The notes under the pieces are model-generated. The model saw nothing but the letters and a program-made list of their open reading frames with translations. It was not told the origin of the DNA and ran no database searches. A program made the translations under genes and the position numbers. From NCBI GenBank assembly GCA_030427805.1, contig JAUICP010000005.1:372001-436000 (forward strand): a stretch of 64,000 nt of DNA, read 5' to 3'. Positions within the stretch are counted from its first letter, which is position 1, and each line of letters begins with the position of its first letter. Of this stretch, positions 8,744 through 17,588 are shown piece by piece. This DNA comes from Bdellovibrionia bacterium (GTDB lineage Bacteria > Bdellovibrionota > Bdellovibrionia > Bdellovibrionales > JAGQZY01).

Positions 8744-9312
8744 TAGAGAAGCATCGGAACCAGTAGATTCACACTCCCTTCTAATAAAATTCGGCCCTTC
8801 CCATTCATTTTAAAACTGTCCGTATTGCCATTTATTTGGCCCTGATTTAGATGGCACGTCTCATTTGATTCTAAAAATTGTAAAGAAACTAAACAGTTTT
8901 CCACTGTCTCAAAATGAGATTTAAATTTTCTCTTTTAATTTTAGCGACTTGCAACTGTCGAACTATTTTTCAGCCCTGACACTAGGAATACAAAAATGGC
9001 GCTATAGGATGAAATCATAGAGTGATACACAACAACTAAGATCAACATAAAAAACAAACGAGAAAACAACAAGCGAGAGACACAACTTAGATCTTCATAA
9101 TAAAGGGCACAAGCAAGAGTACAAAAGAGTGATAAAAGCATCTAGGTAAAACATAATTGAACACAAGCGAGATAACATAAAAGAGTGATTTACGACATCT
9201 TTGAAAAGCAATAACCAAGGCACAAGCGAGAGAAACAAGCGATGCTGTACAACTTAGGTTCACAACAAGAAAGCGGCACAAGCGAGACAAAGTCGGTAAG
9301 GGAGTAATCGAC
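8744..9312. other. Intergenic stretch, contains repeat array
   Basis: The first 275 bases show no supported gene. The rest is occupied by the imperfect repeat array described separately. Short minus-strand frames over the array have cysteine- and leucine-rich shadow composition and no ribosome binding site. Confidence 0.6.
9019..9290 (+). repeat. Imperfect direct-repeat array, unit about 55 bp
   Basis: The core CACAAGCGAGA or a close variant recurs with aagcgag/aagcaag at 9071, 9111, 9165, 9224 and 9280 (spacings 40, 54, 59, 56). A second element, AGAGTGAT, recurs at 9019, 9126 and 9182, and ACAACTTAG-like blocks recur near 9031, 9082 and 9250. All copies face the same way and none is identical. 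The array ends about 20 bases before the ATG of the secreted protein gene at 9313. Confidence 0.7.
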
Positions 9313-10104
9313 ATGCACATCCTAAAACTATTAGTGATAGCAGTCCTATTCCCTTTCTGTTTACTTCTCACTGGGTTCATTACCCCTACCCCCCACCCCC
9401 CAACTGATGGGCTCAGTGAGAAGAAACAGCCACTTAAATTTCAGATTTCACTAAAAACAAATAAACAACTCACATCTCAAATTGTAAGAACTCAACATGA
9501 AAGTCTAGAGCGCGTTCGACTTTGTTCGGAACTGGCTGGCAGAAGCCTCAACCTAGAACTCGAAAATAACCATAGACCTTCTGTCCGCAATCAAAAACTT
9601 AAAGAGACTCCCAAGAAACTGAGCTTAATTGCCAAAAATGGTTTTTATGGTTTTTATGGCGAGAATCTATTTAAGTTGAGCCGAAGGGACCTCTTCAGGC
9701 TAGAAATCAGTGACTGCCTCAAGGATTTTACAGGCGTCGTACAGGTCCACTTGCCTTCTCAACAAAAAATACTCGTTCCTGGAAAGTGCCTCAAAGAAAA
9801 CTGTACTTCTAACGAACTGCTTTGGATGTCGAAAGATGGAAAAAACAAGATGGCGAACATGCGCCTAGAAAGTTTAGCCTGTCAGACCGACCTGCAGAAA
9901 GTTACTGACGCCAAGGAATTTAATCTCGTCTTAAATGGTGTCATTCATGACTTCCAAAAAAACAACTCGAAGTTTTTACTGAGCCAATTTCAATCTACAA
10001 GTTCGATCATGGGACTCAATGAAAGAAAAAAGCTCATCAAAGAACACTGTCAGTACCCGAGCCAAGAAAGCTTCGCTCAGGCACAGAATCGACTTCATTT
10101 TTAA
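9313..10104 (+). CDS. Unknown exported protein
   Basis: A 263-residue protein that I do not recognise. An N-terminal hydrophobic stretch (residues 4-24) followed by proline-rich TPTPHPP suggests a signal peptide or anchor. The rest is basic and contains six cysteines (near 73, 137, 157, 162, 195 and 236), compatible with disulfides outside the cytoplasm. A small GFYGFYG duplication comes from a 9-base direct repeat at about 9642. AAGGGAG precedes the ATG. It is convergent with the DUF885 gene, one base apart. Confidence 0.6.
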   Translation: MHILKLLVIAVLFPFCLLLTGFITPTPHPPTDGLSEKKQPLKFQISLKTNKQLTSQIVRTQHESLERVRLCSELAGRSLNLELENNHRPSVRNQKLKETPKKLSLIAKNGFYGFYGENLFKLSRRDLFRLEISDCLKDFTGVVQVHLPSQQKILVPGKCLKENCTSNELLWMSKDGKNKMANMRLESLACQTDLQKVTDAKEFNLVLNGVIHDFQKNNSKFLLSQFQSTSSIMGLNERKKLIKEHCQYPSQESFAQAQNRLHF

Positions 10105-10105
10105 T

Positions 10106-11896
10106 CTAGACACTCTTCTGTCGAGCGACCCAGTCATTAATAATATCTTCTAATACATAAAGAGGAACTGCTCCATGACGTAGGACCTCATCATGGAAAA
10201 GACGAATATCAAAGTCTTTACCCAATTTCTTTTGCGCCATTTTTCTGAGTTCTAAAATCTTGAGCATACCAATTTTATAGGCTGTCGCCTGCCCGGGCAT
10301 AACCGAGTAACGCTCAACCGCTTTAACAATTTCACCTCGGTCATTGGGAGTATTATCTAAAAGGTACTGAACCGACTGCTCATAGCTCCATCTCTTATAG
10401 TGGATCCCCGTATCGACAACCAAGCGAGTCGCTCTCCAGAGTTCATAGCTCAGGCGTCCAAAATCAGAGTAAGGATCTTTGTATTTGCCGATTTCTTTGG
10501 GGATGTACTCCGAGTAGAGCCCCCAGCCCTCACTAAAGGCTGTGTATCCCCAGTACTTTCTAAATTTAGGCAAGCCCTCTAATTCGCGCGAGATCGAAAT
10601 CTGCATATGATGCCCCGGAATGGCTTCATGGTAGGCTAAAGCTTCCATCTCGTGGAGAGGAATCGAATTCATATCGTAGGTATTCACATAGTAAATACCC
10701 GGTCTAGAGCCGTCACTCGTGGGCCCCTGGTAAAAAGCAATTCCCGCTGATTTTTCACGAAAGGCTTCGACGGGCTTTACAACTAAGCCCGCTTTAGGAG
10801 CGATATTAAAAAGCTTAGGTAAGTCCTTTTTCATGTTGGCAATGATTTTATTGGCTTCGACCACATATTTTTTCTTACCGGCCGGAGTATTCGGAAGCTT
10901 AAGACTTCTTTTATTCTTAACATGTTTGAAAAACTGCTTAAGAGACCCTTTAAATCCAATTTTCTCCTTAAGAGCATTCATCTCTTCGTGAATTCTTTTT
11001 ACTTCACTCAATCCCAACTGATGAATTTGCTCTGGAGTCATATCCGTTGTCGTTCTTCTCTTTAAGCGGACTTGATAGTACTTATCCCCGCCAGGAAGGG
11101 CCCAAAGACCGATTTCTTCTTTTGATCTCGATTTCTGGTCTCTCATAAACGCAAGAAGTTTAGTGTACGCCGGAAAGTAGGAGAGCTTTAACTGCTCCAC
11201 AAGAAGTGATCGATACCTCTCTTCGGCCTCTTGACTCAGCTTAAGAGTTTTAATTTTCTGATTAAAATCAGCGAGGATGGGGCTTTCTTGACCTTTTTTA
11301 TCAAAGGGCTTTCCCGCCAGTAAATTTGAGATATCTCTAATAACATGGTCATAGACGAAACGAGGCGGAATAATGCCCTTTTCTTCTTGTTTCTTCATAT
11401 TGTCCATGAGTTGACCAAACTGGCGTTGGATTTGCGAAACTCTCGAGATATAGGCCACTATATCTTCCTCTGAGGAAACTCGGTGCATATTGATCATGAA
11501 CGATGGGATTTCAGAGTGGGTACCAAACATCTGATTAACCGGAAACCCGAAATGACGAAACTGGTAGTCCTCGACCCCTTCCTCAAGCCGTGACCGCAAA
11601 AGTTGATAGCTGACACGGGTCTTTTCATCCATAAGTTCGGGATTAAACTCTTTAATCTCCTCTAGGAACTGCTTGGTGATTTTATGGTCTTCGATTTCTC
11701 GTTCTTCAGAAATATCATCGAGGTGCCCATAATCTTTTTTGATTCCGAGCATTGTCTGCCATTGGGGCGAGCGATCCACATGGCTATCGAAAAGTCGATC
11801 CGCAAATCGATTGAATCTTTCACTTTCAGAAAGCTTTTCGCCGCTCCCGCATGAAATCAATAGAAGTGTCATTGTCATTAAAACTAATAGGCGCAT
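10106..11896 (-). CDS. DUF885 family lipoprotein, putative metallopeptidase
   Basis: About 596 residues. A lipoprotein signal peptide is visible, with lipobox LLISC, then a DUF885 domain over most of the length. The zinc-binding-like motif HEAIPGHH (in AYHEAIPGHHMQ) is the family hallmark and suggests a metallopeptidase on the cell surface or in the periplasm. Substrate is unknown. I start at the ATG at 11896, because AAGGGG is well spaced before it. A TTG codon five residues upstream is possible. It is the third gene of a minus-strand run with an M20 peptidase and an HD hydrolase. Confidence 0.85.
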   Translation of the reverse strand: MRLLVLMTMTLLLISCGSGEKLSESERFNRFADRLFDSHVDRSPQWQTMLGIKKDYGHLDDISEEREIEDHKITKQFLEEIKEFNPELMDEKTRVSYQLLRSRLEEGVEDYQFRHFGFPVNQMFGTHSEIPSFMINMHRVSSEEDIVAYISRVSQIQRQFGQLMDNMKKQEEKGIIPPRFVYDHVIRDISNLLAGKPFDKKGQESPILADFNQKIKTLKLSQEAEERYRSLLVEQLKLSYFPAYTKLLAFMRDQKSRSKEEIGLWALPGGDKYYQVRLKRRTTTDMTPEQIHQLGLSEVKRIHEEMNALKEKIGFKGSLKQFFKHVKNKRSLKLPNTPAGKKKYVVEANKIIANMKKDLPKLFNIAPKAGLVVKPVEAFREKSAGIAFYQGPTSDGSRPGIYYVNTYDMNSIPLHEMEALAYHEAIPGHHMQISISRELEGLPKFRKYWGYTAFSEGWGLYSEYIPKEIGKYKDPYSDFGRLSYELWRATRLVVDTGIHYKRWSYEQSVQYLLDNTPNDRGEIVKAVERYSVMPGQATAYKIGMLKILELRKMAQKKLGKDFDIRLFHDEVLRHGAVPLYVLEDIINDWVARQKSV

Positions 11897-11971
11897 CCCA
11901 TCCCCTTTCAAGTCCCCGTTTTTTAAACTTTAAGGGGATTTGGGTCAAAGGCCTGTAAAAGTTTTGAAATA

Positions 11972-12685
11972 TTAGGAAAGATATCGCGTCGCATCCTTTT
12001 CGCTGTTGATGGGACTTTGCTGGGTCTCTGCCCCTAGCTGTCGAAGAAAATGCTCCATAAACTCAAATCTTTTGCGAGCTTCGGCCTGAGACCACTGAAA
12101 ATTCATCAATTCAGGCAGGCGAATGAGCTTGGTAAATACGTGATCAATTATGTATTTGCGATCCTCATAGGTGTTCTTTGAAAAAACATCGATAGAGTCC
12201 TCGTAAAAGGGAGTACCCATGAGCGTCCCACAGGAAACCATTCGCATAAGCCCAATTGCACCTAGGGCATCGAGGCGATCCGAATCTTGCAAGATTGCTG
12301 ACTCTACAGAGGTCGCAGCTAAGCCCCGGGAGTAACTGTGCTCGAGGACGGCCTGGGCAATTTTTTTAATATCATCTTTGGACCAACCCAAGGGTTCAAG
12401 GATTTCAGAAGCCTTTAGGGCTGCCATTTCACTGGTTGAACTTCGTTCGGGACTATTCTTGGGCACTTGAACGATATCGTGAAGCAAAACGGCCGGAATT
12501 AAGATTTCTAGGTTGCCTCCCTCTGTAGTGGCTAAAAACAAAGCGGTCTTTAAAACGCGCTTGAGGTGAAGCAAGTCGTGACTGGGATCCCCCTTTGGAA
12601 AGAGTTCGATGACTCGGTCTTCGAGGTTTCGTAAACGATCCCAAACCTGGGAGTCGACATTTAGGGAGTCGTCTAAAAGTTTCAT
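11972..12685 (-). CDS. HD-domain phosphohydrolase
   Basis: A 237-residue protein with the HD pattern: a first His in SHDLLHLKRV, the HD doublet in LLHDIV, later His in LEHSYSRG and an Asp in DSDRLDALG. This is the layout of the YedJ/uncharacterised metal-dependent phosphohydrolase family, which acts on nucleotides or other phosphate esters. Substrate cannot be told from sequence. The ATG is two bases after the M20 peptidase stop, so translation is probably coupled. Confidence 0.85.
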   Translation of the reverse strand: MKLLDDSLNVDSQVWDRLRNLEDRVIELFPKGDPSHDLLHLKRVLKTALFLATTEGGNLEILIPAVLLHDIVQVPKNSPERSSTSEMAALKASEILEPLGWSKDDIKKIAQAVLEHSYSRGLAATSVESAILQDSDRLDALGAIGLMRMVSCGTLMGTPFYEDSIDVFSKNTYEDRKYIIDHVFTKLIRLPELMNFQWSQAEARKRFEFMEHFLRQLGAETQQSPINSEKDATRYLS

Positions 12686-12687
12686 TC

Positions 12688-14025
12688 TTACTTCTTTTTC
12701 TGCCGGATCAGTCTTCTCAAGTAGATCGCCGCCAGGTGGGTTCGATGAACAAGACTCGATACTTTGATCAACTCCCGATTGGAATGGGCTCCTGAACCAA
12801 TAAGTCCCAATGAATCCACCGTGGGAAGCCCCGCCGCCTGCATGATAGAGCCATCAGTTCCTCCACCCGAATGACTGGGCCTTAACTCTAATCCCAAGGT
12901 TTTTGAAATACTGAAAATTTCTTTGAGCATTTCATCCGTTTTTTTATTTTCTTCCTTTGCCGGCCTATGGAGCACCCCCCAAACCTTAGTTTTAACTTCG
13001 TCTTTGGTTTCGGGATTTTTAACATCAACAATACTTCCAATGTCTTTGATGCGCTTTAAGAGTTTTTGCCCCAAACTGACTTTCGGGTAGCGAAGATCCA
13101 CGTAGGCCTCAGCACAAGGTGGAACGGTGTTTCGTGCTTCCCCGCCCTGGACCATGCCCACATTGACGGTTACTCCCTTATTGTAATCCGTTAACTTTTC
13201 AATTTTCAAAACCTTGTGGGCGAGCTCCTTAACGGCAGAGACCCCTTTGTGATGGGAAGAACCGGCATGGGAAGCTTTGCCATTAAAAACCAAGCGAGCT
13301 TGGCCTAAGCCTTTTCGAGTTCGCGTGATTCGGTTTCCAGACGATCCCTCAAAGACCAGTCCCAAATCGTGGTTTTTCGCCAAATCGGACAACAACTTAT
13401 TAGACCCCAGCGAGCCCATTTCTTCGTCGCTATTGAGAATAATTGAAATGTGAGCATCATTAAGTTCTCCCTGATTTTTGAGAGCTTTTAGGGCGTAAAG
13501 CATGACTAAAATACCACCCTTCATGTCGAGGACACCGGGCCCTCGTATAATTTCTCCCTGACGAATAAACTTCTGAAACTCATGGTTTTTGTTAAAAACC
13601 GTATCCATGTGGCCACTGAGTAGGATCTTTTGCGAGGCCCCCGCTTTTTCAGCCAACAAATGGTCAGAAAACTGAATCTCTCCCCCTTCACAAGAAAACT
13701 TGGGCACTTTGCCGCCATCGAGAGTTTTGGTTTTAAAACCGAGCCCTTTCAATTTCTTCTGCAAATAATTCCGGTACTCGTCGAGTCCCTCTTTATTGAG
13801 AGTTCCGGTATTTATGGCGACCATCTTTTCGAGGTCTTTAAGCATTTGCTTTTCTTGTTTTTCAATCCATTTGCCCAGGGCTTTTTCTTTTTGATTGAGC
13901 TCGGCAGGAGGAACTTCTTTTAGACTTTCGGGAATCTTGTACTCAGCCTGACTGGAACCAGCCTGAATCACGAACAGAAGAATAGAAATAAAAATGGACG
14001 AACTCATTCTGTAGAATTTGGCCAC
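12688..14025 (-). CDS. Exported M20 family metallopeptidase
   Basis: A 445-residue protein of the glutamate carboxypeptidase (CPG2)-like M20 type. Zinc and catalytic motifs are in place: GHMDTVF, DMKGG, NSDEEMGS and the late HSGGGTDGS. A hydrophobic N-terminus ending near AGSSQA indicates export to the periplasm. It probably removes C-terminal Glu or similar residues from small peptides or folates (inference). The start is GTG at 14025 with GGGGATT upstream; an ATG at 14007 would still keep the signal peptide. First gene of the M20-HD-DUF885 run. Confidence 0.85.
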   Translation of the reverse strand: MAKFYRMSSSIFISILLFVIQAGSSQAEYKIPESLKEVPPAELNQKEKALGKWIEKQEKQMLKDLEKMVAINTGTLNKEGLDEYRNYLQKKLKGLGFKTKTLDGGKVPKFSCEGGEIQFSDHLLAEKAGASQKILLSGHMDTVFNKNHEFQKFIRQGEIIRGPGVLDMKGGILVMLYALKALKNQGELNDAHISIILNSDEEMGSLGSNKLLSDLAKNHDLGLVFEGSSGNRITRTRKGLGQARLVFNGKASHAGSSHHKGVSAVKELAHKVLKIEKLTDYNKGVTVNVGMVQGGEARNTVPPCAEAYVDLRYPKVSLGQKLLKRIKDIGSIVDVKNPETKDEVKTKVWGVLHRPAKEENKKTDEMLKEIFSISKTLGLELRPSHSGGGTDGSIMQAAGLPTVDSLGLIGSGAHSNRELIKVSSLVHRTHLAAIYLRRLIRQKKK

Positions 14026-14284
14026 GACTGCAATCCCCTCTTTAAGATTATTTGCGAAAAAGCCACTCTATTGAGACCAGAGCGCGAAGTAAAGGATCTA
14101 AAATGAGAGTGCAGGGGGCTTTTTACCGCGTAATTTCAAAAACTTAAACCGAAAGTGCGTATTATTTGAGCAAATTAAATTAGAGAGATGACAGAAGCCT
14201 CTAGCTTCGATATGACTAACTTTCTTATTTGTCTTATGGCAATTAAACGAAGGCTTTTTTGGCTTTCAAAATGGAATTAAATAG
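14026..14284. other. Intergenic region before tRNA-Leu
   Basis: No gene is supported here. It carries the upstream region of the M20 operon on one strand and of tRNA-Leu on the other. No clear -35/-10 pair was found. Confidence 0.5.
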
Positions 14285-14373
14285 GCTCGAGTGGCGAAAT
14301 TGGTAGACGCACAGGACTTAAAATCCTGGGTCCCTTACCGGACGTGCCGGTTCAAGTCCGGCCTCGAGTACCA
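14285..14373 (+). tRNA. tRNA-Leu (anticodon UAA)
   Basis: A class II tRNA cloverleaf. The acceptor GCTCGAG (14285-14291) pairs with CTCGAGT before the discriminator A and an encoded CCA (14371-14373). The anticodon stem encloses CTTAAAA, giving anticodon TAA for Leu (UUA/UUG). A long variable arm follows, as expected for Leu, and the T arm contains GGTTCAAGTCC. No truncated copy or integrase lies nearby. Confidence 0.95.
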
Positions 14374-14444
14374 ACTTTAAGTTTATTACCTTTAGTAACA
14401 TCAAAAACTAAAGGGACGAGCCATTCCCAAAAAGCCCACCTGAA

Positions 14445-15263
14445 TCAGCTCAAGTGAAACTCAATATGGGACTGAATAAAACTACTAATAAAATAGTAAC
14501 TGTGATCGTAGGACTCCCGATAATTGACTTTCAAGGCCTGTCCGCTTTCTTTGCAGGCCGACTCAAAATTTGAAGTCAAAAGTTGCTCAGCAAAAAACTC
14601 ATCATTGGTTCCCTGGTCGATCAATATCTCATTCCTCTGATGTCCCGAAGAGATCAACTCACAGGCATCGTAGGTTTTCCACAGGTCTTTGCGATCCTCT
14701 CCTAGATATCCGGTAAAAGCTTTAATTCCCCAGGGACACTGGGTAGGATTCACTATGGGAGAAAAAGCCGAAACTTTGCAGAAAGTGTCGGACTCTCGCA
14801 AACCGAGAACGAGAGCTCCATGCCCACCCATGGAGTGACCCATGATCGAAAGGCGACTCACGCCAAACCCTTTTGCTAGGGCGACCACTTCATCTTTGAT
14901 ATAATCATACATGCGATAGGAGTCTTTATAACCTTCAGTGAGCGCATTCACATAAAAACCAGCTCCAGAGCCGAAGTCGTAGGATTCATGCTCACCTGGT
15001 AAGTCGAGTCCTCGAGGAGAAGTATCAGGACAGATGACTAATGCTTCTTTTTCGGCCAAAAATTTCTGGGCACCCGCCTTTGCCATGAAGTTTTCTTCGG
15101 TGCAGGTTAATCCCGACAACCAAACGATTCCATGCTTCGGCTTTTCAGAAGGAGGAAGGAAGTATGAAAAATTCATCTTCCGTCCAATCACCTGGGATTC
15201 GTGCTCAGCAAAATGTGTCGTTCCTGCAAAGGTCTTATGGCTTTTCTTAACTAGATAGTTCAC
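14445..15263 (-). CDS. fghA: S-formylglutathione hydrolase
   Basis: A 272-residue esterase D-type alpha/beta hydrolase. It hydrolyses S-formylglutathione to formate and glutathione, the second step of formaldehyde detoxification. The nucleophile elbow GHSMGGHGAL carries the catalytic Ser. GLTCTEENF and FSPIVNPTQCPWG are family signatures, and the late DHSYYF supplies the His. Start is GTG at 15263 with TAGGTGAGAC upstream. It lies 7 bases after frmA on the same strand, so both steps are in one operon. Confidence 0.95.
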   Translation of the reverse strand: MNYLVKKSHKTFAGTTHFAEHESQVIGRKMNFSYFLPPSEKPKHGIVWLSGLTCTEENFMAKAGAQKFLAEKEALVICPDTSPRGLDLPGEHESYDFGSGAGFYVNALTEGYKDSYRMYDYIKDEVVALAKGFGVSRLSIMGHSMGGHGALVLGLRESDTFCKVSAFSPIVNPTQCPWGIKAFTGYLGEDRKDLWKTYDACELISSGHQRNEILIDQGTNDEFFAEQLLTSNFESACKESGQALKVNYRESYDHSYYFISSFIQSHIEFHLS

Positions 15264-15270
15264 GTCTCAC

Positions 15271-16401
<1,131 letters not shown>

Positions 16402-16444
16402 TTAGAAGAACCCATTCTAGGAATCATTTTTAAAATTGACAATA

Positions 16445-16482
16445 TCTCTATATAGAGACAGTTTGTTTCTGTATGGAAACAA
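16445..16482. promoter_or_regulatory. Twin palindromes in the frmA-lysR divergent region
   Basis: TCTCTATATAGAGA (16445-16458) is a perfect 14-bp palindrome. TTGTTTC-N6-GAAACAA (arms 16463-16469 and 16476-16482) follows at once and overlaps the LysR start codon. The second has the T-N11-A shape common for LysR proteins. The position suits autorepression and control of frmA, which is an inference. Confidence 0.6.
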
Positions 16483-17351
16483 TTAGTAAGATTCCTCTTA
16501 TCTATTCATTTGTTAAGGTCGCTCAAGATAAGTCTTTTTCGAAGGCCGCTTCAAAAATGGGGGTTTCTCGCTCTCATATGAGTAAGCAAATTAAAGAACT
16601 GGAGGATCAACTCCAGTCGAGCTTGTTTTACCGTTCGACTCGGTCTGTTGAACTCACCGATTTCGGAACCCATTTTTACAATCTCTGCCAAAACCATGTC
16701 GTAGAAATTGAACGAATCGCAGAACAGTCTAGAAAGTTTCAAAACATCCCTGAGGGACGCTTAAAAATCACTTTAGCAGGTGCTTTCGGAGAAGAGGTCG
16801 TTTCTCCTGTGCTAACGAGACTTCTTCTCAGATACCCAAAACTGAGTTTTGAACTGCAGTTTAACGAGAAGGTCTTGGACCTCGACAGAGAAGAAATTGA
16901 TTTAGCGATTCGCGTAAGCTCGACCCAACCTAAAAATTCCCTTTGCACAAAAGTGGGGGTTCGAAAGGAGTTTGTCTGCGCAAGCCCTTCCTATCTTGCG
17001 AGATGTGGAGAGCCTAAGAGTCCTAAGGATCTCCGTTACCACAACTGTCTTATTGGAGCTAGAGACACATGGCGCTTTAAAACTGAAACAAGCCACAGGA
17101 ACTACAAAATAAGAGGTAACTATAAATCGAACAGCGGAAGAAGTCTTGTTCGGGCCGCTCTTGGTGGCCTCGGAATCGTGAAGCTTCCAAGTTTTTACCT
17201 AGAAGACCATTTTCGAGATAACACTTTGGTACCAATCCTTACCGATCACGAATTGAGTTCAGTGTATATCTGGGCCATACCCAATCGACGAAATCGCAAT
17301 AACCAAACTCTACGCCTGATTATCGAAGAACTGCAAAAAGAGAGATTCTAG
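16473..17351 (+). CDS. LysR-family transcriptional regulator
   Basis: A 292-residue LysR protein of the CrgA/YafC subgroup. The N-terminal winged helix (about 8-66) contains FVKVAQDKSFSKAASKMGVS and the recognition part SHMSKQIKELE. A periplasmic-binding-like effector domain covers about 92-290. It diverges from frmA-fghA and probably senses formaldehyde or an adduct (inference from position). It does not show the OxyR redox-cysteine arrangement, so it is not the obvious reader of the OxyR-like site before katG. No ribosome binding site is visible before the ATG, which lies inside a palindrome. Confidence 0.9.
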   Translation: METISKIPLIYSFVKVAQDKSFSKAASKMGVSRSHMSKQIKELEDQLQSSLFYRSTRSVELTDFGTHFYNLCQNHVVEIERIAEQSRKFQNIPEGRLKITLAGAFGEEVVSPVLTRLLLRYPKLSFELQFNEKVLDLDREEIDLAIRVSSTQPKNSLCTKVGVRKEFVCASPSYLARCGEPKSPKDLRYHNCLIGARDTWRFKTETSHRNYKIRGNYKSNSGRSLVRAALGGLGIVKLPSFYLEDHFRDNTLVPILTDHELSSVYIWAIPNRRNRNNQTLRLIIEELQKERF

Positions 17352-17490
17352 TCCCTTGGGCAAAGGATCCAGTTGGAAGCGCTTAATAACAGTCATAAAA
17401 CATACCTGGAAACGCTTGTTTCCCCCTGGGAATGCCTCTCCGCACAATCATGCCTAAAAACATAGCATTTCCTATAAATCCTTTGAAACT

Positions 17491-17526
17491 ATAGATTCCA
17501 TCTATAGGTTCATAGAACTTAACGAT
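17491..17526 (+). promoter_or_regulatory. OxyR-like operator upstream of katG
   Basis: ATAGATTCCATCTAT (17491-17505) matches the OxyR half-site pattern ATAGnTnnnAnCTAT at every fixed position. After 6 bases, 17512-17526 (ATAGAACTTAACGAT) matches a second copy with two mismatches. The known spacing is 7. The site abuts a TTGAAA -35-like box at 17527, as expected for an activator touching RNA polymerase. No oxyR gene is in the window. Confidence 0.6.
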
Positions 17527-17588
17527 TTGAAAATGAAAATTTATGGATGCTAACCTATCTCCATAATTAAACAAGTAGGGGGAGTACT

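Noticed and set aside
9019-9290. CRISPR array
   Set aside because: Repeat copies are imperfect and the sequence between them is itself repetitive; no cas genes.
8941-9380. Short minus-strand ORFs over the repeat array
   Set aside because: Low-complexity shadow composition, no ribosome binding site, one overlaps the start of the real gene at 9313.
14190-14262. Terminator before tRNA-Leu (AAGCCT...AGGCTTTTTT)
   Set aside because: The loop would be about 50 bases with little internal pairing, so a functional hairpin is unlikely.
16473-17351. LysR protein as OxyR
   Set aside because: It belongs to the CrgA-like subgroup, diverges from frmA and lacks a recognisable OxyR redox-cysteine pair.
17408-17423. 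Hairpin GGAAAC-GCTT-GTTTCC after lysR as terminator
   Set aside because: There is no T run after the stem; it could be an operator or chance.
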